This document shows, piece by piece, positions 41,845 through 50,395 of a stretch of DNA of 64,000 nucleotides; position 1 is the first letter of the stretch; each line of letters starts with the position of its first letter. The notes beneath the pieces are model-generated. The model saw only the letters and a program-made list of their open reading frames with translations, had not been told where the DNA came from and searched no databases. The stretch comes from JAVBNH01 sp031551635 (GTDB taxonomy: Bacteria; Bacillota; Clostridia; Oscillospirales; Acutalibacteraceae), in the NCBI GenBank assembly GCA_031551635.1, contig JAVBNH010000004.1:11407-75406 (forward strand), given 5' to 3'. Position numbers and translations under genes: made by a program.

Positions 41845-42559
41845 ATAAAATATTAGCTAAAATCTTTATTTCTTCTTCGGTCAAGCCTATTTGTCGCATA
41901 TAATTTTCAGCGTTTTGGTACTTATCCTCAAAATAATCAAGGAATTTTTCAAGAAAATCCGGGTCGGACCTTAAAGCATATTCAGGTATTGAAATGCCTC
42001 TTTTTCGAAGCGGCTCAACCATCATATCAAAAAATGGCTTCATATTTGTATATGACTGAGAATAATCGCAAACTATATCCTCGCGGCTGACACCATTAAG
42101 CTGCAAAATTAATGCGGATATAACGCCTGTGCGGTCTTTTCCTGCAGTGCAATGAAAAACAACAGCGCCTTTTCCCGCGTTTTTCGCGATAAGCTTTAAA
42201 ATCTCTGAAACTGATGATGAATACTCGTCAACTATGCAGATATACAAGGTTGTCATTGTCCGCGGGAGAACATCTGCGGCGTTGTCGGCGTTCATGTCGT
42301 CACTCAGAGGAATATTTATATATTCAAATTCACTGTGCTCATGAAGAGGATAGTCACCCATCTTTGTTTCTGAAACCGAACGCAGGTCAATTACAAGATG
42401 TATACCCTTATCCTTCATAATTTTAATATCATCGTCGCTGAGTTTTGATAAATCATCCGAACGGTAAAGTACATCGGATTTTGTGATTTTTCCGCCGAAT
42501 CCTACATAGCCGCCCAAATCTCTGAAATTCAGGCAGCCGTCCATTTCAACTAAAGCCAT
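41843..42559 (-). CDS. Tyrosine-type protein phosphatase (Y_phosphatase3-like)
   Basis: A 238-residue cytoplasmic phosphatase. The P-loop VFHCTAGKDRTGVISALIL carries the catalytic Cys and Arg (C-x5-R with AGKDRTG); upstream there is NFRDLGGYVGFGG and a conserved DLRSVSETKMGD block that supplies an acid. This pattern belongs to the Y_phosphatase3/PF13350 type, found in many Firmicutes, acting on phosphotyrosine or phosphoinositide-like substrates. GGTG precedes the ATG. It is 43 bases downstream of the pseudokinase gene, on the same strand. Confidence 0.85.
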   Translation of the reverse strand: MALVEMDGCLNFRDLGGYVGFGGKITKSDVLYRSDDLSKLSDDDIKIMKDKGIHLVIDLRSVSETKMGDYPLHEHSEFEYINIPLSDDMNADNAADVLPRTMTTLYICIVDEYSSSVSEILKLIAKNAGKGAVVFHCTAGKDRTGVISALILQLNGVSREDIVCDYSQSYTNMKPFFDMMVEPLRKRGISIPEYALRSDPDFLEKFLDYFEDKYQNAENYMRQIGLTEEEIKILANIL

Positions 42560-42601
42560 AATTTTTCACCAATTCCTTAATAAAGACTATATCAAATTAC
42601 A

Positions 42602-44320
42602 TTAAAAGAAATCAAAAATAGAAAGTTTTGTTGTTTGCTGTGCAGTTGACTGCGTTTCCGGCATCTCCCAGACATTTATGAAAACTGTTGAGCCTTCAAG
42701 AAGATCAGTTCCTATAGCAGGGATTGTGTCAATAACGCGCCCGCCCTCGTGAGTTCCGTCATTAAACTTCTTTGACTCGTTGCAAACCAGCCCGAGCTGC
42801 TGGAGCTGCGCTGCTGCGTCGGCGTATGAAAGCCCTGTGATGTCGGGTATTTTAATCATTGCCGGTCCGCTGCTGACATAAAGTATAATTTCAGTACCCT
42901 TAATAACCTGCGAATTAGCCGGCACATTTTGCTCAAAAATATATCCTTTTTCTACTGTTTTACTGCTTTTATTCTCGAAAGTAAGAACAAAAAACTCATT
43001 TGCCGATCTTTCGGATTGAACAGTTGCTTGAGTTTTATTTGAAAAGTCGGGAACTGTATATTTTAGCGGTTCAGTCACTGTTGTTTCCTGAGAAACACCG
43101 GGAAGCTTGTTAAAAAAGTCGGTGTTTTCACCTAAATAATACGCGCCAAAGGCGACTGCGCCTAAAAGGAGGAATATCATCAAGGTTATGGCGGCAGTCT
43201 TCCCACCGCTTCTTTTTTTAGGCGACTGCTTCGTTTCTTTTTTTTGTGTCTCAGCAGATTTTTCATTAACACTAGCCTGCCTTACCGGCGGAGGCGTTTT
43301 AACTGGAGCAGTCTCTCTGTTTTCGGGGTCAACTATTTTTCGCGGCTGCTCAAAAGGAGTATCAAGTGAAAGGTCAATTCTCATCAGCTCAATACTTCTG
43401 GTTCTATCCTCCGGGAATACCTGCAGAGCGTTAATCAATGCTTCTACAACCTGTGCCGGAAGACGTTCGGCGAAACGCGCGGGAATCATAAGAGTATCGT
43501 TAACAGCCCTTTTAGAGGCGTCGAGGGGAATGCTGCCAATTAAGCTTCTATATAAAACTGCGGCAAAAGAATATACATCTGTCCAGGTTCCCTGCTGATA
43601 ATCTATGCTGTACTGCTCAATAGCGGCATAACCGTCAACAAGCTCAGAGTTTAGCTCACCAATAGAACACCTGACCTGGCGTATACTAAAACCACTGAGT
43701 CGTAATTTACCGTCGCGGCAAACAATTATTGTCAAGGGGGAAATTCCGCGATGAATAATTCCCGCATTATGAAGAGCGCCAAGAGTTGACAGCACCGGCA
43801 TAAAGAGCGCTCTGGCTTGATCCCACGAAATAAAACCAGTATTACTGCGTAAGAGATAATCGCGCAGCGTTATACCCTCAATATATTCCGAAATCGCATA
43901 TGCGGTTCTGTTAGCCTCAACAATATCAAAAACAGGTATCAGCGCCGAGAGACCTCTCATACGGGCGAGCTTTCGCCAAAGGTCAATAAAGCTCTGCATG
44001 TAATCGAAATATGTAACCTCGCTGCCGGGAAGAATTGCAACCCTCGGGCTGTCCTCAGCCCTCCCGCATATAGTGTCAGGCAAGAATTCCCTGACAGTAA
44101 CAGGAACACTTCTGTCAATATGCCACGCCATATAAGTGACACCGTCACCGTTTGATTCCAGGCGTTTTCCGATAAGGTATCTTCCGTCGATTACAGTGCC
44201 GGGTGACAGATACGGTGCGATTTGCATGCTCGACCTGCTATAACCGCAATAAGGACACTGATTCGTCGCCGAACCAATATCCTTCATACACCCCATGCAC
44301 AAATTATCGAAATCAGTCAT
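42602..44320 (-). CDS. Zinc-ribbon, PASTA-domain pseudokinase
   Basis: A 572-residue membrane protein with an N-terminal zinc ribbon (CMGCMKDIGSATNQCPYCGY, residues 8-27), a Ser/Thr kinase-like domain (about 47-320), a proline/lysine-rich linker, one membrane helix (about 385-405) and two extracellular PASTA-type repeats (about 430-560). The kinase domain lacks its catalytic residues: the VAIK lysine is Arg77 (VTVREF), the HRD motif is HRG (190-192) with the following Asn as Thr197, and DFG is GFS (210-212). It should therefore be inactive and act as a scaffold or sensor. Such zinc-ribbon kinases are common in Clostridia in active form. It is upstream of the tyrosine phosphatase. Confidence 0.82.
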   Translation of the reverse strand: MTDFDNLCMGCMKDIGSATNQCPYCGYSRSSMQIAPYLSPGTVIDGRYLIGKRLESNGDGVTYMAWHIDRSVPVTVREFLPDTICGRAEDSPRVAILPGSEVTYFDYMQSFIDLWRKLARMRGLSALIPVFDIVEANRTAYAISEYIEGITLRDYLLRSNTGFISWDQARALFMPVLSTLGALHNAGIIHRGISPLTIIVCRDGKLRLSGFSIRQVRCSIGELNSELVDGYAAIEQYSIDYQQGTWTDVYSFAAVLYRSLIGSIPLDASKRAVNDTLMIPARFAERLPAQVVEALINALQVFPEDRTRSIELMRIDLSLDTPFEQPRKIVDPENRETAPVKTPPPVRQASVNEKSAETQKKETKQSPKKRSGGKTAAITLMIFLLLGAVAFGAYYLGENTDFFNKLPGVSQETTVTEPLKYTVPDFSNKTQATVQSERSANEFFVLTFENKSSKTVEKGYIFEQNVPANSQVIKGTEIILYVSSGPAMIKIPDITGLSYADAAAQLQQLGLVCNESKKFNDGTHEGGRVIDTIPAIGTDLLEGSTVFINVWEMPETQSTAQQTTKLSIFDFF

Positions 44321-44441
44321 GAATTCACTCCCAGATTATAGTTATGAAGATATTCTGGATTCCAGATATTAAACCAATCGCGAATTAAAATACAAAATAT
44401 TATTAAAGTTAACGCATTATTAAGATTAATAAAAGTTTAAT

Positions 44442-45887
44442 TTAAAAAGTTTGCAGACTTGCGGATACACGCAGAATGGTTCGGGCTTCTATTGAGGTAA
44501 TATTGCCGTCGCCGTCTATATCAGCTGAGAGCCTGGCAATAGGGCGCAGAACATCAAGCTCGGCGGAAGCTCGCAGCGTCATGCGTGCATCAGTCGCTTC
44601 AATTATTCCGTTTCCGTTAACATCGCCTTTAAGAAAATCGGTTTTATTCGCAGTAAAACCAAGGTTGAACTGCGAGGCAGCCATAGAGTCAAGGTATCTG
44701 AAGGCTTCAGTTGATGTAAACGCTGTTCCGTCGCTGTTATTAACATTAAGAATAAAACCGGGGACTACCTGAACCGAATCATCTGAAGAATTATGAATAA
44801 AGCCCAGCGCAAAATTGCCGACTTTAGTAACACTTGTGCCAAGCGTAACTGACTTCAAATTGACGCAGTTTATAAAAGAAAAATCATTCAGTTCACTCAA
44901 TACCGCCGGGAAAGTAACGCTTTTCAGTGCCGAACAATTATAAAAAGCCATTTCACCGATAATTTTCAAAGATTCCGGGAGCTTTAGATTAAGAATAGAC
45001 TCGCAGTTAGTAAATGCCCACTTGCCAATTTCAGTTATTGAGTTGCCGAAGGTGACGGAAGTTATGTTTGTGCAGTCATAAAAAGCGCTTTCCGGAATGC
45101 TTATTAACGCGTCTGATAAAACCACAGAGGTCAAAAGCTTGCAGCCGTAAAATGCCGAGCGCTCAAAAGTGTTAACAGTTTGGGGCATTGTGTAAGCGAA
45201 AAGCTTTCCTTCAGGGCAGGTTATTATTTCTGTAATATCCTTGTTATAAAGAACTCCGTCAAGGGAAGCGTAATTTTTGTTTTCCGCATTAACATCAATT
45301 TTTTCGAGTGAGGGGCATTTAATAAAAACGCGCTGACCTATATAATTGACAGAGGAAGGAATATTTATTGCGGTTAATTTACTGCAGCCATAAAAAGCCT
45401 CGTCAAGAATTTCAGTAACTTTCGAGTTAAAGGTAAATTCTTTAAAGGTTGAGTTAGCAAAAGCTCCGTAGCCGATGACATGTATGTCATCAGGCAAAAC
45501 CAAGCTGTTCCTGCCAGCGTCTTTATGGTCGATGAGAACATTATTTATGACGACAAACTCAACAATTCTCTCAGCAAGCCAAGTTGTTCCGCTGAAAGCT
45601 CTGTCTCCAATGTGTTTAACGCTCGCAGCGACAAGCACCGTCACAATATCAGCTCTGTTTCTGAAGGCGTCCGCCGCGATACTTGTGACCGGCAAGCCGT
45701 CAATTTTACTCGGAATATCCACCTTGCCGCTAGAACCCGAATACCCTGTAATCTCAATCTCAGAGCCGCCGTTAATAGTTCTGTAATTCAAATCGGCATA
45801 ATTAAGGGCATCAGCGGCAATAGCTGCGCTTCCGATAGTTAATGACAGGCAAATAAGAAAAATGAAACTTTTTTTAATAATCCGCAT
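44442..45887 (-). CDS. Secreted leucine-rich repeat (BspA-type) protein with C-terminal dockerin
   Basis: A 481-residue secreted protein with a signal peptide (about residues 1-25). Repeats of the LRR_5/BspA type fill about 60-350: units like IGDRAFSGTTWL, ILDEAFYGCSKLTAINIPSS and IGEMAFYNCSALKSVTFP recur at about 23 residues. The C-terminal 65 residues are a type I dockerin: GDVNGNGIIEATDARMTLRA and ADIDGDGNITSIEARTILRV are the two Ca-binding repeats. It would be attached through a cohesin to a cell-surface or cellulosome-like scaffold, which suggests cohesins elsewhere in the genome. ATG 45887 has GGAGG 9 bases upstream. Upstream lies repeat copy F. Confidence 0.88.
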   Translation of the reverse strand: MRIIKKSFIFLICLSLTIGSAAIAADALNYADLNYRTINGGSEIEITGYSGSSGKVDIPSKIDGLPVTSIAADAFRNRADIVTVLVAASVKHIGDRAFSGTTWLAERIVEFVVINNVLIDHKDAGRNSLVLPDDIHVIGYGAFANSTFKEFTFNSKVTEILDEAFYGCSKLTAINIPSSVNYIGQRVFIKCPSLEKIDVNAENKNYASLDGVLYNKDITEIITCPEGKLFAYTMPQTVNTFERSAFYGCKLLTSVVLSDALISIPESAFYDCTNITSVTFGNSITEIGKWAFTNCESILNLKLPESLKIIGEMAFYNCSALKSVTFPAVLSELNDFSFINCVNLKSVTLGTSVTKVGNFALGFIHNSSDDSVQVVPGFILNVNNSDGTAFTSTEAFRYLDSMAASQFNLGFTANKTDFLKGDVNGNGIIEATDARMTLRASAELDVLRPIARLSADIDGDGNITSIEARTILRVSASLQTF

Positions 45888-45919
45888 AATTATAATCCTC
45901 CGTTTGTACAATACTTATA

Positions 45920-45996
45920 CTAACGTGGACTTGGCTTGACAAGTCCACAACCCAAGTAGTGTTTTTTATTGAGCTTTCAGCCCACTAAGGTACTAA
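45920..45996 (-). repeat. Dispersed 77-bp hairpin repeat, copy F (inverse orientation)
   Basis: Reading the minus strand: TTAGTACCTTAGTGGGCT to GTCCACGTTAG. The core hairpin is GTGGACTTG/CAAGTCCAC, in which a G.C pair of other copies is replaced by A.T on both arms: a compensatory change. Confidence 0.93.
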
Positions 45997-46129
45997 TAAC
46001 CATTATAATATATTTTAATAGAACTGAAAGCAAATGTCAATAGATAGAGGGTTACAAACGGTTACAGCATTATTACAAAGTTATTACATCACGGAAGAAA
46101 AAAATAAGGAAAACAGTAAAAAGCGGGGA

Positions 46130-47386
46130 TTATTTGTTTGAAAGCCCGACCTCGTCAAAGATTTTAGCCGCCGCATGGCAAATTTCAAGGGTGCGTTCCA
46201 TGCAGTCTTCGGAAATATTATCCGCTCTGTCCATTCTTGTGTGGTAATACTTCTGCGGATTATGGTTAACTCCGCCCAACCCGCAGGAAATTAGCCCCGT
46301 GCGGGTGAATCCAGCGGCGTCGGTTGAGCCGGGATAAAGCTCGGCGACATGAAGGTCAAGCCCAATGTCTAGCCCGGCTTTTCGCAGCAAAGCCGAAACT
46401 CTTTTATCATTTCTGACTGTTCCGGTCTGGTCAAGCTCATATATCGCGAGCTGAGAGGTTTCCCTGAGTGTTTCAAGAGGAATAAAAATTGTCTCTATTT
46501 CACTCATTTCCTCGCGGTGTTTTTTACCGAAAGCCAAGGCTCCGCGAAGCCCCGCCTCCTCTGAGCCTGTTATTATTACGCCAACCTCGGTATTTTTAAA
46601 GCGGAAATCGTTTTCAGCCATTTCCCGCACTACAGCCATAGAGACATAACAAGCAGAGAGGTTATCGTTGGCGCCGTCAACAACAATTTTCCAGTTGATA
46701 AAAAAGGCTATCATTATAAAGGCGGCGATTAGAACTAGTTGAATGTACGCAATAATGTTCCACGCGCCTTGAATCGCGGGAAATCCCATAATAATATAAA
46801 CAAGGTCGCTTATGAGAATAAAAAATAAGCCGAAAACAGAGCCGCCGATTGCTGTTGCCAGCGCGGGCATACCTCCGCGGAAGGAATAAGTCCACTCGTT
46901 TGCCGCATCCGCGTGACCGCCGAAAACAATTCTTCTAATAGGTTCCTCGGATGATTTCCGGACAGCGTAGACATTGCAAGAGCGTTTTTTAGGAAAAACA
47001 AAATCAATAAATTCGCGGTAAAGCAAAAATTCAAAGATGAACATCAGCGCGCAAAGCAAGGCGAGAAGCATTGCAACCACAACAAGCGCGGGAGCATCAA
47101 ACCACCTTTGTATGAAAAACAATATAGATGCGAAAATCCCGAAAACCGCCGCAAACGGAATAAAACCCATAAAGCCGAGAGGGTGCAGGTCAAAGTCTTC
47201 GCTGATTGTAGTGTCTGTCCATTTTTTCAGCTCATCTGCGAAATATGCCTGTGCTTTACGCTCGCTTGCAGAGCCGGGCAGACGCTCCTTGCAAGTGTCG
47301 CAAATAAATTTAATGCCTTTGACGATATACTCCATTGTCTGTTTTCTCTGCTCGCTTCCGACTTCCACTCTAAACATTCCCTTCAT
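46130..47386 (-). CDS. M28-family zinc aminopeptidase-like membrane protein
   Basis: A 418-residue protein with an M28 peptidase core interrupted by membrane helices (about residues 75-130 and 190-245). Catalytic/metal motifs visible are VFGGHADAANEW, VVDGANDNLSAC, GVIITGSEEAGLRGALA, STDAAGFTRTGL and the HNPQKYYHTRMD histidine block. The peptidase faces either the cytoplasm or the exterior; topology is not certain. Start choice is uncertain: GTG or ATG near 47380 are alternatives since no strong ribosome site precedes 47386. Likely an aminopeptidase. Confidence 0.8.
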   Translation of the reverse strand: MKGMFRVEVGSEQRKQTMEYIVKGIKFICDTCKERLPGSASERKAQAYFADELKKWTDTTISEDFDLHPLGFMGFIPFAAVFGIFASILFFIQRWFDAPALVVVAMLLALLCALMFIFEFLLYREFIDFVFPKKRSCNVYAVRKSSEEPIRRIVFGGHADAANEWTYSFRGGMPALATAIGGSVFGLFFILISDLVYIIMGFPAIQGAWNIIAYIQLVLIAAFIMIAFFINWKIVVDGANDNLSACYVSMAVVREMAENDFRFKNTEVGVIITGSEEAGLRGALAFGKKHREEMSEIETIFIPLETLRETSQLAIYELDQTGTVRNDKRVSALLRKAGLDIGLDLHVAELYPGSTDAAGFTRTGLISCGLGGVNHNPQKYYHTRMDRADNISEDCMERTLEICHAAAKIFDEVGLSNK

Positions 47387-47541
47387 TAAATAAATTACCG
47401 AGGTAACATTTATTATAAAAGCTTTTCTTCCCCTGCTAAAAGCTTTAAAATATGCGCTATATATTGTATATTATAACAAAAGTCTATTTTAAAGTAAACA
47501 GAAAATAAGAATATTAAGAAGAAATTGTTAATTTTGTTAAT

Positions 47542-47895
47542 TTATTTTGCTCTTGGTTTTGTTAAGAAGGATACTGAAAGCCCGCTTAAAATTGCCGCCA
47601 TTATTCCTGCGGAACCGGCAATAAGCGGTCCGGAAATCGCGCCGAGCAGTCCCTTTTGAGCAATTGCCTGTTTTGTGCCTTCAACCAACAGAGTACCGAA
47701 GCCTGTTAAAGGAACAGTTGCGCCGCATCCCGCCCATTCAATAAGCGGCTGATAAACACCAATTGAGCCGAGAACAACGCCCAACACAACAAAACCAACT
47801 AGAATCCTGCCCGGCGTCAGCTTTGTGTAATCAACCAGGATTTGCCCAATGGCACAGATTAAACCGCCGACTAGAAAAGCCTTTAAAAACATCAT
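47542..47895 (-). CDS. spoVAE: Stage V sporulation protein AE
   Basis: A 117-residue membrane protein of the SpoVA channel that moves Ca-dipicolinate across the spore membrane. Family features are FLVGGLICAIGQILVDYTKL, TPGRILVGFVVLGVVLGSIG, and GATVPLTGFGTLLVEGTKQAI. It occurs alone here: spoVAC and spoVAD, usually adjacent, are not in the window. Its presence argues that the organism sporulates or descends from a spore former. Confidence 0.92.
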   Translation of the reverse strand: MMFLKAFLVGGLICAIGQILVDYTKLTPGRILVGFVVLGVVLGSIGVYQPLIEWAGCGATVPLTGFGTLLVEGTKQAIAQKGLLGAISGPLIAGSAGIMAAILSGLSVSFLTKPRAK

Positions 47896-48034
47896 TTTTT
47901 ATCATATCCTTTATCAATTTTCAGCGTAAACTGATAAAGCTATTATCGGTGAAAGAGCGGTTTTATATTACAAACAATAATTAGCAAAAAGCGCCGAAAA
48001 AAATTTTCGACGCTAAAAACGACTTTAATAATTT

Positions 48035-48110
48035 CTGACAAGGGCTTGGCTTGCAAAGCCACAACCCAAAACTTGTTTTTTAATGATCTTTCAGTTTATT
48101 AAGATACTAA
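48035..48110 (-). repeat. Dispersed hairpin repeat, copy G (degenerate)
   Basis: Minus strand: TTAGTATCTTAATAAACT to CCTTGTCAG. The central hairpin is reduced to GGCTTTGC/GCCAAGCC. It follows the ChbG-type gene by 6 bases. Confidence 0.75.
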
Positions 48111-48116
48111 TAACCC

Positions 48117-49010
48117 TTATTGAGCCTTTCTCATTTCAGCGAGGTCACGGTAATTTATGTAGACAACGCCCTTGCTCTCGAGGTATTTTCTGGTTTCAGG
48201 GTCGCTGAAAAGACGGTGCTCCCAAACGCGAGCCTGCCAGTTAGAGGTGATATTTTTCAGCTCGTCACACTCAATTGAAGGATGTATGAAAATTTCAGTG
48301 ATTTCGCCGTCGACAATGTTCACAAGCCTTCCCAGCTCGAATTCCTTGAATGCCTCAAAGCTTGCTCTGATTTTTTCATCCCAGTGAGTAAAGAGGAGAT
48401 GGTCAACAAGCGGAACCTTATTCTCGTCTGCAAGGCGGCAGATACCCTTGACAAGCATATTAGCCATGGTCATATCATCAGGGCTTATTGGCAGTCCTTT
48501 AGGCGCGTTTTGCGGCAGAATTTTTCTGAACATCCGGAAGGGATAGCCGAGCTCGCCGCAGATTTCAAAGGTTTTCGGAAGAACCTCCTGATTTCCGTTT
48601 AGACCGTAGAGACAGCCCATATGATTATCAAGATGAGAGGGCTTGAAATCAAACAGCGCGGCCTTTGCAATCTGTGCGCGTATTTCCTTTTCGACCTCGT
48701 CTATGTCCGCTGCTTCTTCAAATTCATCATTTTCAGGGAACATATAACCGTATTTATCGACAAGCGAGGGTACATTGTCCGCGACAGGTCTCCAGCGGTA
48801 GCGTCCCCATTCGGCTGTTAGAGTCAGGTGCAGTCCGATAGCGTATTGCGGGTGCTCAGCAGCCCACTTGAAAGCGTCGACTGCCCATGAGCAGGGCGTC
48901 ATAATTGTCGCAGAGGAAATTCCCCCCATTTCAAGAAGCTCTTTTGTCGCGATGTTCGCGGCACAGCACATTCCAAAGTCATCAGCATTAACGATTAAAT
49001 ATTTTGCCAT
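48117..49010 (-). CDS. ChbG/YdjC-family carbohydrate deacetylase, second copy
   Basis: A 297-residue relative of the protein at 6261. NADDFGMC (residues about 7-14) is the canonical metal motif, GLHLTLTAEWGRYRWRP is the substrate/His block, and SHLDNHMGC has the histidine pair. These enzymes deacetylate N-acetylglucosamine oligosaccharides. The ATG at 49010 is supported by AAAGGA 9 bases upstream; a start at 49028 lacks one. It is the last gene before repeat copy G, and follows the DapA-like gene by about 96 bases on the same strand. Confidence 0.88.
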   Translation of the reverse strand: MAKYLIVNADDFGMCCAANIATKELLEMGGISSATIMTPCSWAVDAFKWAAEHPQYAIGLHLTLTAEWGRYRWRPVADNVPSLVDKYGYMFPENDEFEEAADIDEVEKEIRAQIAKAALFDFKPSHLDNHMGCLYGLNGNQEVLPKTFEICGELGYPFRMFRKILPQNAPKGLPISPDDMTMANMLVKGICRLADENKVPLVDHLLFTHWDEKIRASFEAFKEFELGRLVNIVDGEITEIFIHPSIECDELKNITSNWQARVWEHRLFSDPETRKYLESKGVVYINYRDLAEMRKAQ

Positions 49011-49106
49011 AAAATCAATTCCTTTCAATTCATTTTATTCTTTTTGGATTTCAATTTACCAATTGCTACGCGCATTATGCCAGCCTTTACGTTAAGCTTA
49101 CCCGGT

Positions 49107-50015
49107 CTAAAAGACGTCGTGCCTTTTCGCCCAGCGATAGAAGTTATCAAGCGCAGCAAGTTTGCCTTCAGAGAGATTATGCGCGCCTCTGGTGTACCAT
49201 TTCATAGGCACACCCTGCAAGCTTACAAGGTATTTTGCTGTAGCGGTAAAGCCGCCCTCAAGCGCACCGTTTATATGCAGAACATTAGCGTGCTGCTCCT
49301 CGGCTTCTTCCATATTTCCAGCTGCGAAGGCATCCCACATTCTACGGAAGCTCTTGATGCCGCAGGTCGTGACTGTCGCCTGAACTCCCCTCGCGCCTGC
49401 CTTATACGCCTCGAGCAGCAACGGGACATTAGCCTGAAGCACATTGGAGCTGCCCTGAACGGCGATTTTTTCCTTGATTTTTTCCATGGTGCAGGTGGTG
49501 TCCTTGATGCCGTAAATCTTGCCGGTCTTGACCAGCTCACCGTAGGCATAGCCGCTGATTAGGTGATTTTTGTAGCCGGGATATTCATAGAGAAGAATAG
49601 GAAGCCTTGAGTGTGACGCAAGCTCGCTAAGGTATGTTATCTGACGGTTGTCGTCGTTGCCGTAGCCCTTTGTGACGAGTACAATACCGTCAACGCCGGA
49701 GTCCTCCATGCGCTTGAGCTCGTCAAGCTGCCCGAGCCAAGTAGGCTCAAGGTTTCCGGTGGCGAAAACCTTGACATTTTTATCTGGATTGCTCTTAACT
49801 GTTAACGCAGCGACTTTAACGCGTTCGTCAAGAGACATTTCACCCATTTCAGAGCTGCCGCAGACAGTAAATAAATGATGCGCGCCCTGCGCAACCTGCC
49901 AGCGGACATATTCGGGGTAGACATCAAAATCTATTGAGCGGTCTTCATTGAAGGGCGTCAGCATTAAAGCGTAACACCCGCCGTAGTTTTTTACATAATC
50001 ATCATAAACAGACAT
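49107..50015 (-). CDS. DapA/NanA-family aldolase or lyase
   Basis: A 302-residue class I aldolase-fold protein of the dihydrodipicolinate synthase / N-acetylneuraminate lyase family. The Schiff-base lysine is in KIYGIKDTTCTMEK (about residue 160), the tyrosine in LYEYPGY (about 134), and the N-terminal ALMLTPFNEDRSIDF and FTVCGSSEMGEMSLDERV match the family start. Substrate is not clear: association with deacetylase, kinase and glycosidases suggests a sugar acid lyase such as NanA. ATG 50015 (GAGGA, 6 bases) is preferred. It begins 8 bases after the AbrB-like gene, so both are in one transcript. Confidence 0.85.
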   Translation of the reverse strand: MSVYDDYVKNYGGCYALMLTPFNEDRSIDFDVYPEYVRWQVAQGAHHLFTVCGSSEMGEMSLDERVKVAALTVKSNPDKNVKVFATGNLEPTWLGQLDELKRMEDSGVDGIVLVTKGYGNDDNRQITYLSELASHSRLPILLYEYPGYKNHLISGYAYGELVKTGKIYGIKDTTCTMEKIKEKIAVQGSSNVLQANVPLLLEAYKAGARGVQATVTTCGIKSFRRMWDAFAAGNMEEAEEQHANVLHINGALEGGFTATAKYLVSLQGVPMKWYTRGAHNLSEGKLAALDNFYRWAKRHDVF

Positions 50016-50023
50016 AATTATCC

Positions 50024-50266
50024 TCACATTTTCTTTATATTTTTACAACAAGAGAAGCATAAATAATTCTCTTTATAATCAATTAAATCATTTTGTTCAC
50101 CGCAAAAAGCACAATAATTTTGACTTCTTGTCATATAAATTCCTAATTCCGTTAAAATTATTTCAAGTGTCGAGTCGGTTGTAATATTTAAAAAATCTCG
50201 GAATTCTTTCGGAAGTGTTATCCTGCCTAAGTTATCAACTTTTCTTTTTATTCCCGAATTTCTCAT
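50024..50266 (-). CDS. AbrB/SpoVT-type regulator with zinc-knuckle tail
   Basis: An 80-residue transcription factor with an N-terminal swapped-hairpin AbrB domain (RKVDNLGRITLPKEFRDFLN, about residues 7-26) and a C-terminal zinc knuckle YCAFCGEQNDL...YLCFSCCKN with two CxxC pairs. This architecture is known in Clostridial AbrB-like transition-state regulators. ATG 50266 is chosen (GAGGTGG, 5 bases). It is divergent from the small XRE gene and just upstream of the DapA-like gene, so it likely regulates this cluster or its own promoter. Confidence 0.85.
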   Translation of the reverse strand: MRNSGIKRKVDNLGRITLPKEFRDFLNITTDSTLEIILTELGIYMTRSQNYCAFCGEQNDLIDYKENYLCFSCCKNIKKM

Positions 50267-50395
50267 AAGCCACCTCAACAATAAAGATTGTTATAGGATA
50301 ACACCTAAATTGATGATTGTCAATAAGCATTTGCTTAGTATTAGTAAATTTATTCTTACAAGCAAATGAAGTAAACTATCAATGAGGTGAAATAA

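Noticed and set aside
9203..48110. Repeats as CRISPR
   Set aside because: Copies are scattered over 39 kb with no regular spacers and no cas genes.
9203..48110. Repeats as Rho-independent terminators
   Set aside because: The GC hairpin is followed by CGTTAG rather than a T-run, and copies occur upstream of genes as well.
49044..49562. 172-residue plus-strand frame opposite the DapA-like gene
   Set aside because: Antisense shadow; the minus-strand gene has clear active-site motifs.
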